Positions 7,039-14,351 are shown, counted from the stretch's first letter. The stretch is DNA of 27,821 bases from JBAZGH01 sp041652935 (GCA_041652935.1 JBAZGH010000009.1:1-27821); one strand, 5' to 3'. A program made the numbers and translations. The notes: generated from the letters alone by a model not told the origin.

Positions 7039-7701
7039 ATGACAGAACTAAAAGCAAAAACAAGGGAAATTAAGGATAATATTAATAAAATTCGCCGAGA
7101 GGGGTTAATACCGGCAGTAGTTTACAGCAAAGGTGAAAAAGCTGATAATTTATCCATTAACTACATCCAATTTGAAAAAGTATATGAGCATGCAGGAGAA
7201 TCAAGCTTGATTGATTTGGTTATGGAGGGCGGCCAGGCAAAGAAAGTACTTATTCATGAAATTCAGCGAGAACCAGTAAGGAATAAGTTTCTACATGTTG
7301 ATTTTTACGAGGTTGACTTAAAGAAAAAAGTAACCGCTCCGGTTGAAATTGAATTAGTGGGCGAAGCGCCTATTGTAAAAAGCGAAGGCGGAATTGTGAT
7401 AAAACATCTTGACGAAATTGAAATTGAGTGTTTGCCGATGGATTTAATTAAAGATTATAAAGTTGACATTTCCGGATTAGACAGCTTTGACAGCGCTATC
7501 CATGTTAAAGATTTAAAAATTTCCGATAAAATAACCATCCTAGACGATCCGGACGAAGTTGTTGTTAATGTTTCCGAACCTAGAAAAGAAGAGGAAGCCC
7601 CGGTTGCCGTAGCTGAAGAAGCTGCGGAGGGCGCAGAAGTTAAAGAAAGCGCTGAAGGCGAGGAAAAAACCGAAGATAAAAAAGAAGAAGAAAAAAAATA
7701 A
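7039..7701 (+). CDS. rplY: 50S ribosomal protein L25/general stress protein Ctc
   Basis: Binds 5S rRNA. The 220-residue form has the N-terminal L25 fold (about 1-92, with RREGLIPAVVYSKGEKADNL and VLIHEIQREPVRNKFLHVDFY). The C-terminal TL5/Ctc beta domain spans about 95-185 and contains APIVKSEGGIVIKHLDEIEI. A highly acidic, low-complexity Glu/Ala/Lys tail follows (about 186-220). The longer two-domain form is usual outside gamma-proteobacteria. It has its own promoter at 6928-6956 and is probably monocistronic. An AAGGA about 10 nt before the ATG could be a weak ribosome-binding site, but it is also part of a repeat word. Confidence 0.93.
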   Translation: MTELKAKTREIKDNINKIRREGLIPAVVYSKGEKADNLSINYIQFEKVYEHAGESSLIDLVMEGGQAKKVLIHEIQREPVRNKFLHVDFYEVDLKKKVTAPVEIELVGEAPIVKSEGGIVIKHLDEIEIECLPMDLIKDYKVDISGLDSFDSAIHVKDLKISDKITILDDPDEVVVNVSEPRKEEEAPVAVAEEAAEGAEVKESAEGEEKTEDKKEEEKK

Positions 7702-7727
7702 CTACTCAAAAAGTGATATCAAGGTAA

Positions 7728-7755
7728 TTGCTTGTAAGTAAGACTATGCTACAAT
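7728..7755 (+). promoter_or_regulatory. Promoter upstream of the DUF3048 gene
   Basis: TTGCTT (7728-7733), 16 bp, then TGCTACAAT with TACAAT at 7750-7755 (extended -10). The promoter is enclosed by the inverted repeat AAAAAGTGA (7708-7716) and TCACTTTTTT (7772-7781), whose right arm ends in T's and could also terminate rplY transcripts. Confidence 0.6.
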
Positions 7756-7784
7756 GTAATTATCTAATAGGTCACTTTTTTAAT

Positions 7785-7905
7785 TTCAAAATTCAAATTA
7801 TTCCAAATTATTCAATGGTAAATGCTTAAAATAAATTTTGACTCCGTCATGTTTGGCATTTAGATTTTTGAATTGATTTGGCATAATTTGTAATTTGGCA
7901 TAATT
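7785..7905. repeat. AATTATTCCAAATT-word palindrome with CGTCATGTTTGGCATTT core
   Basis: The left half has AAATTCAAATTATTCC words, and the right half has GGCATAATTTGTAATTTGGC words. The core at 7845-7861 is identical over 17 nt to 15445-15461. It fills the leader of the DUF3048 gene. Arms here are more decayed than in the copy at 15377-15500. Confidence 0.65.
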
Positions 7906-7912
7906 TTAAAAT

Positions 7913-9043
7913 ATGCATAACGATATCAAACAACAATATAAGAAAATAATAGCTAAATTAGAAGTACAATATAATAAATTAACATGGCAAAATAGGGCGA
8001 TTTTATTATTATTTATTTTAGTTTTAGTTTATTTAATTTCCTTTGGAGTTTATTCATTCATAGATTGGAGTAAGAATTCTAAAAATAATCAGGAATCCAT
8101 TATAAGCGAAACAAAAGATGAAAATGCAGAAAATAAGGATAATACGCCCGGTGATTATGTAAGGCGGAGGATTGACGGAGTTTATGTTAAGTCTGAAAAT
8201 GCTAATAATTATCCAATAGCGGTTATGATTGATAATGACCCGGCGGCCAGATTGCAATCAGGCCTGGCCTACGCGCAGGTTGTTTATGAAGCAAAAGCCG
8301 AGAGTGGCATTACCAGATTTTTGGCGATTTTTACAGATGGAGAAGAATCAAAGGAGATTGGCCCGGTTAGGAGCGCTCGTCCTTATTATGTAGATTGGGC
8401 GCGGGGATATGATGCTCTATATGTCCATGTCGGCGGCAGTCCGGAGGCATTGAGTATTTTAAAAAATGTTAATATGCTTAACTTAAATGAATTTTACCAA
8501 GGGAATTATTTTTGGCGTTCAAATAACAAAGCAGCGCCGCACAATGTTTATAGTTCAATAGAAAATTTTAAAAAATATTTAGACAAGTTGAACGCGGATA
8601 ATGACAGTTATAATTCTTGGAAATACAAGGATGAAGCCGCGGAAGATAATCGCGGAGAGCAGAATATTGAAATTAATTTTTCTGTTAATGATTATTTGGT
8701 TGATTGGGAGTATGGCAAAGAAGAAAATAATTATTCTCGTTATATGGCCGGCGCGCAGCATAAAGACGCGGACGGCACGCCGATTATCGCTAAAAATATA
8801 ATTATTATGCAGATGAAATCTGAGATTTTAGACGAAGAGCTAAGGCGCAAAATGTATGATATCGGCGGAGGAAAAGCTTGGTATTGCTTTGACGGAAAAT
8901 GCGAAACAGGAAAATGGAAAAAAGAAAACAGCGATACCAGAGAAATAATTTACGATAATAACGGCAATGAAATAGAGTTTAACGCCGGCACAACTTGGAT
9001 TGAAATTGTGCAATATGGAGGGGAGATCTCAATTACCAATTAA
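7913..9043 (+). CDS. DUF3048 domain protein (YerB-like), membrane-anchored
   Basis: The 376-residue protein has an N-terminal membrane helix at about 27-49 and then a polar linker. The DUF3048 N-terminal domain begins at about 85 (RRRIDGVYV, NYPIAVMIDNDPAARLQSGL, AQVVYEAKAESGITRFLAIF, GPVRSARPYY). The C-terminal half (about 255-375) ends in WIEIVQ, typical of the family. Bacillus YerB is a lipoprotein of unclear function; here a transmembrane anchor replaces the lipobox. The protein should face outward. No catalytic activity is established for the family. The last residues and stop codon fall in an AATTACN heptamer array shared with prmC. There is no Shine-Dalgarno. Confidence 0.88.
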   Translation: MHNDIKQQYKKIIAKLEVQYNKLTWQNRAILLLFILVLVYLISFGVYSFIDWSKNSKNNQESIISETKDENAENKDNTPGDYVRRRIDGVYVKSENANNYPIAVMIDNDPAARLQSGLAYAQVVYEAKAESGITRFLAIFTDGEESKEIGPVRSARPYYVDWARGYDALYVHVGGSPEALSILKNVNMLNLNEFYQGNYFWRSNNKAAPHNVYSSIENFKKYLDKLNADNDSYNSWKYKDEAAEDNRGEQNIEINFSVNDYLVDWEYGKEENNYSRYMAGAQHKDADGTPIIAKNIIIMQMKSEILDEELRRKMYDIGGGKAWYCFDGKCETGKWKKENSDTREIIYDNNGNEIEFNAGTTWIEIVQYGGEISITN

Positions 9044-9071
9044 AAATTACGAATTATAAATTACAATTTAA
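9035..9071. repeat. AATTAYN heptamer run holding the stop codons of two convergent genes
   Basis: In 7-nt steps: AATTACC, AATTAAA, AATTACG, AATTATA, AATTACA, then ATTTAAC. The TAA of the DUF3048 gene (9041-9043) and the TAA of prmC (9061-9063, minus strand) both lie inside it. Confidence 0.8.
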
Positions 9072-9951
9072 CAACAACAATACGATCTCGCCCAGCAAGG
9101 TCTTTTTTTATTTTTATGTTTTTCGCAAAAGAGAATATTTTTTTTATACCCTTAATTTGCGCGGGGTCTATTTCACATAAAAGAGTTATTTTAATTTGAG
9201 GATTTTGTTTTTGCAAAAGGTTAATTTGCTCAGTCAACTCACGGTAATATTTTAATCCATCTTTCCCGGCTGTGAGCGCAAGTTTGGGCTCATGTTTTAT
9301 AGAGATAGAATTTTTTACTTGAGTGGGGGTGAGATAGGGAAGATTGCAAGTAATGACCAATGACCAATAACCAATGACCAATTTTTTATTTTTTAAAAAG
9401 GGTTCCAATAAATTTCCCCGCAAAAATTTTATTTTTTTATCTATATTGTGCAAGCGAGCATTTTTACGAGCTACGATTAGCGCGTCTTTAGAAATGTCAA
9501 TCGCTGTAAATTTCAGTTTTTTGATTTTAGATTTTAGATTTTGTAGTTCTTTGATGAGTGTAATAATTATACAACCACTGCCAGTGCCCACATCAATGAT
9601 GTCGCCCACGCGTTGTGCGTTACGCGTTGCGCGCTTGGCGACGTCAATTATCATTTCCGTTTCCGGCCGCGGCACCAGCACCCGCTTGTCCACATAAAAC
9701 TCTCGCCCGTAGAATTCTTTAGTATTTGTAAGATAGGCGACTGGCATATGTTTAACGCGCTGTTTTATTAAATCAGTAAATTTGATAATTTGTTTTTTAG
9801 TTAATTTTTTTTCTGGATGCGCTAAGATGTACTCTCTGGATTTACGCAGAACAAAAGATAATAAAAGTTCCGCGTCAAGAAAGGCAGAAGATATTTTATT
9901 TTTTTGTAGTTTCTTATAAGCAAATCCTAAATTTTTTTTAATAGTGCCCAT
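9061..9951 (-). CDS. prmC: Peptide chain release factor N5-glutamine methyltransferase PrmC (HemK)
   Basis: SAM-dependent methylation of the GGQ glutamine of release factors. The 296-residue protein has the N-terminal helical substrate domain (1-75) with LVPRPETEMIIDVAKRA (92-108). The SAM motif is IIDVGTGSGCIIITLI (118-133), followed by AIDIS (150-154). The catalytic tetrapeptide, normally NPPY, is NLPY (203-206) here. Three stretches look like in-frame repeat insertions: about 105-116 (NAQRV region, DNA 9602-9640), 139-147 (LKSKIKKLK, DNA 9515-9548) and 190-200 (KLVIGYWSLVI, DNA 9351-9385). They fall between conserved motifs, so activity may survive. It lies 80 bp downstream of prfA, its substrate's gene. 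Confidence 0.9.
   Translation of the reverse strand: MGTIKKNLGFAYKKLQKNKISSAFLDAELLLSFVLRKSREYILAHPEKKLTKKQIIKFTDLIKQRVKHMPVAYLTNTKEFYGREFYVDKRVLVPRPETEMIIDVAKRATRNAQRVGDIIDVGTGSGCIIITLIKELQNLKSKIKKLKFTAIDISKDALIVARKNARLHNIDKKIKFLRGNLLEPFLKNKKLVIGYWSLVITCNLPYLTPTQVKNSISIKHEPKLALTAGKDGLKYYRELTEQINLLQKQNPQIKITLLCEIDPAQIKGIKKIFSFAKNIKIKKDLAGRDRIVVVKL
9351..9385. repeat. CCAATGA/CCAATAA heptamers inside prmC
   Basis: Plus strand: TAATGAC CAATGAC CAATAAC CAATGAC CAATTTT, a 7-nt period over about 35 bp. Same word family as 24359-24378 at the rarA start. It encodes the LVIGYWSLVI stretch immediately before the catalytic NLPY. Confidence 0.85.
9515..9548. repeat. ATTTTAG heptamers inside prmC
   Basis: Plus strand GATTTTAGATTTTAGATTTTG shows three 7-nt units flanked by related TTTTTTG and TAGTT words. 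It encodes the Lys-rich NLKSKIKKL stretch between the SAM motif and the following strand. Confidence 0.65.
9602..9640. repeat. ACGCGTTGYGCG-word element inside prmC
   Basis: CCCACGCGTTGTGCGTTACGCGTTGCGCGC shows repeated GCGTTRYGC words. The same words, in both orientations, form the third insertion in cca (19884-19964). Confidence 0.7.
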
Positions 9952-10030
9952 ACAATAATTTAACTATAATTAAAAAATAATTTAACAGTAATTATTGCTA
10001 AATTATTATAAAATTATTGTTTAATTATTT
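9952..10030. repeat. AATTTAAC/ATTATTG-word palindrome between prfA and prmC
   Basis: ACAATAATTTAACTATAATT on the left is answered by AATTATTGTTTAATTATTTT on the right, with further AATTATT words between. The arms are imperfect and the sequence is almost pure A/T. Confidence 0.6.
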
Positions 10031-10031
10031 T

Positions 10032-11066
10032 TTATAATTCTTTTTTTAATTCTTCAATTATCTCATCCAATCCGCCGTTGAGAATAGTATCAATATTGTG
10101 CCATGATTTCTTAATCCGATGGTCGGTGATGCGGTCCTGCGGAAAATTATAAGTGCGTATTTTTTCGCTGCGGTCGCCGCTGCCTATTTGCTGTTTGCGC
10201 TCTTTTGCTTCTTTGGCGTGGCGTTCAGCTTCTACATTAGCTAAAATTCGGGAACGCAATACCTGCATCCCTTTAATTTTATTTTGTTGCTGGGATTTTT
10301 GGTCTTGGGAAGAAACCACTGTGCCGGTTGGAATATGCGTAATGCGCACTGCGCTGTCAGTAGTATTAACGCTCTGACCGCCCGGGCCGGAAGAACGGAA
10401 AATATCAATCCGCAGGTCTTCCGGTTTTATTTCCACGTCAACCTCCTCTGCCTCGGGAAATACGGCTACAGTGGCAGCTGAGGTGTGTATTCGCCCTTGT
10501 TTTTCCGTATCAGGCACTCTTTGCACTCGATGAGTCCCGCTTTCGTATTTAAAATCACCGTAAGCGCCCTCGCCGATGATTTCAAAGATTATTTCCTTAA
10601 AACCGCCGATGCCGGTCCTGTTTGAGCTCACAATATTGATTTTCCACCCCCTCTGCTCCGCATATTTTGCGTACATGCCGTAAAGATTGGCGGCGAAAAG
10701 AGCGGATTCGTCTCCTCCAGTTCCGGCGCGTATTTCCATAATAGCTGATTTTTTATCAAGCGGATTTTTTGGGTTTAACTCATCATTAATTTCTTTTTGT
10801 ATTTCTTCCAGCTTCGCCTGTAATACCGGCAGGTCGTCGTCAGCCATTTGTTTCAGGTCTTTATCCAGTTCATTGGCGACGATTTCTTTATTTTCTTTTA
10901 TTTCTTTTTCAATTTTTTCCAATTCGCATATTTTTTCGTATAGATATTTCAGTTCGCTGTATTTTTTATTCAACTCCGCCATTTTTTTTGCATCATTAAA
11001 ATTAGCTGAATTGCTAAGTTCAGATTCTATTTCTTTATATTGTTTTTTTATTTCATTGTAAGTCAT
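10032..11066 (-). CDS. prfA: Peptide chain release factor 1
   Basis: Recognises UAA/UAG and triggers peptidyl-tRNA hydrolysis. The 344-residue protein begins with a helical domain (1-105), followed by IMEIRAGTGGDESALFA (109-125). The codon-recognition P-x-T motif is PDT (185-187, in THRVQRVPDTEKQGRIHTSA); RF2 would have SPF. The catalytic GGQ (229-231) lies in RSSGPGGQSVNTTDSAV. The length is slightly below E. coli RF1. It sits between rpmE and prmC, a common arrangement linking RF1 with its modifying enzyme. Confidence 0.96.
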   Translation of the reverse strand: MTYNEIKKQYKEIESELSNSANFNDAKKMAELNKKYSELKYLYEKICELEKIEKEIKENKEIVANELDKDLKQMADDDLPVLQAKLEEIQKEINDELNPKNPLDKKSAIMEIRAGTGGDESALFAANLYGMYAKYAEQRGWKINIVSSNRTGIGGFKEIIFEIIGEGAYGDFKYESGTHRVQRVPDTEKQGRIHTSAATVAVFPEAEEVDVEIKPEDLRIDIFRSSGPGGQSVNTTDSAVRITHIPTGTVVSSQDQKSQQQNKIKGMQVLRSRILANVEAERHAKEAKERKQQIGSGDRSEKIRTYNFPQDRITDHRIKKSWHNIDTILNGGLDEIIEELKKEL

Positions 11067-11079
11067 ATTTATAAAATTT

Positions 11080-11122
11080 TTGTCATTTCAAATCCGCCAG
11101 CTGGCGGAGAGAAATCTATAAT
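11080..11122. repeat. Half copy of the TTGTCAT palindromic element
   Basis: TTGTCATTTCAAATCCGCC, the AGCTGGCGGA hairpin and AGAGAAATCTATAAT align with the left half of the element at 4417-4463: the same end, the same hairpin position, the same AATCTATAAT. The right half is absent. The rest of this 142-bp gap shows only a loose GCTGG/CCAGC inverted repeat. Confidence 0.7.
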
Positions 11123-11208
11123 GGTTACTTCGAGGAAAACTAAAAACCAGCCTATCTATATTGTAGCACGAACGCCACAAAAGAATAAGCTGGCTTATGT
11201 CAGGGTAG

Positions 11209-11547
11209 TTATTTTTTACCTGTTGAAGTTTTAGATGTTTTCTTCAAATCTTCCGGCTTCATTTTTACAACAATTTCTTTTTTTTCTTTCTTAGCGGCTT
11301 TTGCGGCTCGTTTCGCAGTCTTGCCTTTTCTATCGGCCAATTCAGTTTTTTTAGTTTGTTTTGCCTGGAATTTTTCAACGCGTCTTGCAGTATCAACTAA
11401 TTTTTGCTTGCCGGTATAAAAGGGATGGCAGGCGCTGCAAAGCTCTATTTTTAGTTCTGGCTGGGTTGAGCCGGTAATAAAAGAATTCCCGCAGGCGCAG
11501 GTTACTTTACATTCCGGGTAATAAGTTGGGTGGATATCTTTCTTCAT
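11209..11547 (-). CDS. rpmE: 50S ribosomal protein L31 (zinc-binding form)
   Basis: The first ~50 residues are a C+ type L31: MKKDIHPTYYPECKVTCACG with CxC (17, 19), then LCSACHPFYTGKQKLVDT with CxxC (37, 40), matching the zinc-binding cysteines of E. coli L31. Typical L31 is about 70 residues. Here a long Lys/Ala-rich, basic tail (about 60-112) makes 112, a tail extension expected to be disordered and RNA-binding. It heads the rpmE-prfA-prmC cluster, driven by the promoter at 11677-11705. No Shine-Dalgarno is visible. Confidence 0.95.
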   Translation of the reverse strand: MKKDIHPTYYPECKVTCACGNSFITGSTQPELKIELCSACHPFYTGKQKLVDTARRVEKFQAKQTKKTELADRKGKTAKRAAKAAKKEKKEIVVKMKPEDLKKTSKTSTGKK

Positions 11548-11609
11548 AATTCAAGATAATTAGTACGGATTAAATAAGTTTGCGAACTATTAATTCGAAT
11601 TCTCTATTT

Positions 11610-11655
11610 GGACCTAAATCGGCTCAGATGAATGCGAATGCCGCGAATAAATTTT
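11610..11655. repeat. Candidate GC-richer repeat in the rpmE leader
   Basis: GGACCTAAATCGGCTCAGATG and ATGCGAATGCCGCGAATAAA stand out from the AT-rich surroundings and resemble dispersed ATTCGCGGCATTCGCA-type repeats seen in many genomes. No second copy exists in this window, so the call is tentative. The rest of the 299-bp gap holds divergent promoters and the palindrome at 11780-11840. Confidence 0.3.
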
Positions 11656-11676
11656 ATTAAAATATTTACAAATTGA

Positions 11677-11705
11677 ACTTTAGCACATATATTAGAATTT
11701 GGCAA
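11677..11705 (-). promoter_or_regulatory. Promoter for rpmE-prfA-prmC
   Basis: On the minus strand TTGCCA (11700-11705), 17 bp, then TGCTAAAGT with TAAAGT at 11677-11682 (extended -10). The leader to the rpmE ATG would be about 120 nt. Confidence 0.65.
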
Positions 11706-11708
11706 GAT

Positions 11709-11737
11709 TTGACTTTTTTTACCAAATATATTAAAGT
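11709..11737 (+). promoter_or_regulatory. Candidate rpsB promoter
   Basis: TTGACT (11709-11714), 17 bp, then TAAAGT (11732-11737). The -35 is good and the -10 weak. It is back-to-back with the rpmE promoter. Confidence 0.4.
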
Positions 11738-11779
11738 ATTATTAATTATTTATTTAATCTCTCATGCCCTGCGCAATGA

Positions 11780-11840
11780 TTTCCTGTCCCGCCCCGAGTA
11801 CTCGGGATCGGGATAAAGCGGGGCAGAGGACAAAGGAAAC
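11780..11840 (+). repeat. GC-rich palindrome in the rpsB leader, next to the ribosome-binding site
   Basis: The outer arms TTTCCTGTCCCGCCCC and AAGCGGGGCAGAGGACAAAGGAAA pair imperfectly. Inside is the perfect palindrome CCCGAGTACTCGGG (11793-11806). The right outer arm includes AAAGGA (11832-11837), the likely rpsB Shine-Dalgarno 9 nt before the ATG, so folding could mask it. It could be a repeat, a translational regulator, or both. Confidence 0.6.
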
Positions 11841-11846
11841 CCTTAT

Positions 11847-12557
11847 ATGACAAAAATTCCTTCACTAGAGGAGATGCTCAAAGCTGGAATGCATTTCGGG
11901 CATCGCACATCCAAATGGCACCCTAAAATGGAGCCTTTTATTTTTGGCCAAAGATTGGGAGTGCATATTATTGATTTGCGCAAAACGCAAAAACTGCTTG
12001 CTGAAGCTCTTGAATTTATTTCAAAATTAGCTTCAGAAAACAAAACGATTTTAATCGTCGGGACTAAAGACCAGGTTAGGGGCCAGGTTATCAGGGCCGC
12101 CTCCCAGGTTGACCTTCCCTATGTTGACAATCGCTGGATCGGCGGAACTTTAACTAATTTTCCGGTAATAAAAAAACTTATTAAAAATTATCTTGATTTA
12201 AAAGAGCAAAAAGAATCAGGCAGGCTCTTAAAATATACCAAGAAAGAACAGCTGGATTTCGCCCGCAAAATTGAAAAGTTGGAGAGAATAGTGGGCGGAA
12301 TGAAAAATATCAAAAAAATTCCGGACGCCTTATTTATTTGGGATATTAAAAAAGAAAAAACTGCTTTAGCTGAAGCGAAGAAAAAAGGCATCCCGGTAAT
12401 TGCTGTTTGCGATACCAATGTAAATCCCGACGGGATAAAGTATATAATTCCAGGGAACGACGATGCGACTAAGGCCGTTAAGTTAATTTTAGAGCTAGTT
12501 GCCGAGGCGGTAAAAGAAGGGAAAACTAAAATTAGTCAAAAGTCTGTAAAGTCATAA
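11847..12557 (+). CDS. rpsB: 30S ribosomal protein S2
   Basis: Small-subunit protein at the head-body junction. The 236-residue protein shows MLKAGMHFGHRTSKWHPKM (10-28), FIFGQRLGVHIIDLRKT, the family motif VDNRWIGGTLTNF, and PDALFIWDIKKEKTALAEA followed by IPVIAVCDTNVNPDGIKYII near the end. The last residues (ISQKSVKS) and the stop codon are encoded by AAAGTCT-type repeat words, so the native tail may have been replaced. AAAGGA 9 nt upstream makes this one of few genes here with a plausible Shine-Dalgarno. tsf follows 50 bp later, the standard order. Confidence 0.97.
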   Translation: MTKIPSLEEMLKAGMHFGHRTSKWHPKMEPFIFGQRLGVHIIDLRKTQKLLAEALEFISKLASENKTILIVGTKDQVRGQVIRAASQVDLPYVDNRWIGGTLTNFPVIKKLIKNYLDLKEQKESGRLLKYTKKEQLDFARKIEKLERIVGGMKNIKKIPDALFIWDIKKEKTALAEAKKKGIPVIAVCDTNVNPDGIKYIIPGNDDATKAVKLILELVAEAVKEGKTKISQKSVKS

Positions 12558-12600
12558 AGTTTAAAAGTAACTGACTTTGCAACTTTTAACTTTTTAACTA
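12541..12600. repeat. AAAGTC/ACTTTTA-word palindrome at the rpsB-tsf junction
   Basis: AAAGTCTGTAAAGTCATAAAGT on one side is answered by ACTTTGCAACTTTTAACTTT on the other. The left arm contains the rpsB C-terminal codons and stop. Confidence 0.7.
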
Positions 12601-12607
12601 ACTAAAT

Positions 12608-13414
12608 ATGATGGAACAAATAAAACAACTCCGCGACAAAACAGGATGCGGAATCAGCGACTGTAAAAAAGCCCTTGAAGAAACAGGCGGTGATATTGAT
12701 AAGGCCGCTGAAGTTTTACGTAAAAAGGGCATTGCCAAAGCCGCGAAAAGAGCGGATAGGGAAGCCAGCGAAGGCATAATTTTAGCGGCGGTAAATGAAA
12801 ATAATACCGAGGGTTATATGTTGGAAGTAAATTCCGAAACTGATTTTGTCGCTCGCAATGAGAAATTCCAGGATTTTGCCAATAAAGTTTTTACTATATT
12901 AAAAGAAAAGAAATGCGTTTCAGCCGAAGAGCTTTTAGGCGCGGATATGGAAAATTCAAATGTCAAAGAACAGCTGGAAAGCTTCAGCGGGGTTATTGGC
13001 GAAAAATTAGAGATTAGAAACGCGGCGGTTATAAAAAATGAAGCCGGTACTGTCGGCAGTTATCTCCATATGGGCGGAAAAATAGGAATTTTAATTTCTT
13101 TAAATAAACCAGGCCAAAAAGAATTAGCAATTGATATGGCGATGCAGGTAGCGGCAGCCAACCCCAAATATTTAAAACCGGAGGACATGCCGAGCGAAGA
13201 ATTGGAAAAAGAGAAGGAAATTTATCGCGAGCAATTATCAAAAGAAGGCAAACCGGAAGAAATGATTGAAAAAATTATTGTTGGAAAAATTAATAAATAT
13301 TACGGAGATGTCTGCCTCATAAAACAAGAATATATCAAAGACGATAAGATAAAAGTCGAGGAAGTTTTGGGAGATGCAAAAATTTTAGAATATATTAGAT
13401 TTTCATTATCATAA
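12608..13414 (+). CDS. tsf: Elongation factor Ts
   Basis: Nucleotide exchange factor for EF-Tu. The UBA-like N-terminus has QIKQLRDKTGCGISDCKKAL and the ALEETGGDIDKAAEVLRKKG run. The core shows YMLEVNSETDFVARNEKFQDF and GSYLHMGGKIGILISL. The C-terminus keeps AMQVAAANPKYL and EVLGDAKI. 268 residues is within the usual range. Two consecutive ATG codons (12608, 12611) open the frame and either could be the start; there is no Shine-Dalgarno. ricT begins three bases after the stop, implying co-translation. Confidence 0.96.
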   Translation: MMEQIKQLRDKTGCGISDCKKALEETGGDIDKAAEVLRKKGIAKAAKRADREASEGIILAAVNENNTEGYMLEVNSETDFVARNEKFQDFANKVFTILKEKKCVSAEELLGADMENSNVKEQLESFSGVIGEKLEIRNAAVIKNEAGTVGSYLHMGGKIGILISLNKPGQKELAIDMAMQVAAANPKYLKPEDMPSEELEKEKEIYREQLSKEGKPEEMIEKIIVGKINKYYGDVCLIKQEYIKDDKIKVEEVLGDAKILEYIRFSLS

Positions 13415-13417
13415 ATT

Positions 13418-14239
13418 ATGCAAATTATTCAAATAAAATTCTGTCCATGGGATAAAGAATATGATTTTAGCAACGAGAATAATTTAGAGCTGAAAAGGGG
13501 GGATAAAGCGATCGTGGAAACAGACATCGGCGTTGATGTGGGCGAGGTCATTTCCGTTCAAGATGTTGAAAACAGCAAAAAAGCCGATTTAAAGACGGTT
13601 TCCCGTTTAGCCAGCGCTGATGATATAAAAAAAATGTCCTTAAGCAAGAAGGATAAGGAAGATATGATGGCTTATTGCCGCAGCTTGGTAAAAAGGCATA
13701 GTCTGCCAATGAAAATTATCGATGTGCATTGCTCCTATGACGATTCTCGGCTTAAATTCGCCTTTATCGCCGACGGACGCATAGATTTCCGCGAATTAGT
13801 TAAAGACTTGGCGCGGCACTACCAAAAATCAATTATTTTACACCAAGTCGGAATCCGCGATGAAGCGAAAATTTCAGGCGATATCGGACGTTGCGGCGTT
13901 ATGACTATGTGCTGCAAAAAATTTTTAGTAGAGTTGGGCGGAATAAATTCAGAGATGGCCGAGAACCAGCAAATAGCCCACCGGGGAAGCGAACGTTTAT
14001 CCGGGACTTGCGGCCGTTTGATGTGCTGCTTGCAATTTGAAAATGAGGGCTACCAGGAAATGGCGAAAAATTTGCCCCCGACAGGATCGATAGTAAAATA
14101 TGAAGGTTTGCCCGCGGAGGTTATCGGCTGGCATACGCTTAAGAAGTCGGTTGATTTGAAAGTAAAAAGCAAAGACGGCGGATTTGAGAGATTATTTGAT
14201 ATACCGGTTAGTAAGATAAAAGTTAAAATTAAAAAATAG
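13418..14239 (+). CDS. ricT: PSP1/RicT family protein
   Basis: The 273-residue protein is homologous to Bacillus RicT (YaaT), part of the Fe-S-containing Y-complex that acts on RNase Y-dependent mRNA processing; whether that partnership exists here is unknown. The PSP1 domain shows DKAIVETDIGVDVGEV (29-44), FRELVKDLARHYQKSIIL and VGIRDEAKISGDIGRCGVM. The conserved cysteines lie in GRCG...CCKKF (159, 165, 166) and SGTCGRLMCCLQFE (198, 203, 204), the probable cluster ligands. It starts 3 bp after tsf, and a terminator follows its stop, so rpsB-tsf-ricT is one unit. Confidence 0.9.
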   Translation: MQIIQIKFCPWDKEYDFSNENNLELKRGDKAIVETDIGVDVGEVISVQDVENSKKADLKTVSRLASADDIKKMSLSKKDKEDMMAYCRSLVKRHSLPMKIIDVHCSYDDSRLKFAFIADGRIDFRELVKDLARHYQKSIILHQVGIRDEAKISGDIGRCGVMTMCCKKFLVELGGINSEMAENQQIAHRGSERLSGTCGRLMCCLQFENEGYQEMAKNLPPTGSIVKYEGLPAEVIGWHTLKKSVDLKVKSKDGGFERLFDIPVSKIKVKIKK

Positions 14240-14241
14240 CG

Positions 14242-14264
14242 GCGTCCTAGCGGACGCTTTTTTT
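14242..14264 (+). terminator. Rho-independent terminator of rpsB-tsf-ricT
   Basis: GCGTCC (14242-14247), loop TAGC, GGACGC (14252-14257), then seven T's. It begins two bases after the ricT stop. Confidence 0.92.
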
Positions 14265-14280
14265 ATTTTGTTGATAATTG

Positions 14281-14289
14281 TGATATACT
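14281..14289 (+). promoter_or_regulatory. Extended -10 promoter for gap
   Basis: TGATATACT gives an extended -10 (TATACT at 14284-14289), and no good -35 is at the right distance. The leader to the gap ATG is about 55 nt and consists of AGTTAAAAGTTTGAAAGTTA repeat words (14297-14330). Confidence 0.5.
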
Positions 14290-14351
14290 GAAATTAGTTA
14301 AAAGTTTGAAAGTTAAAAAGTAAAAAGTTTATAATTTTTTATATATTTAAT

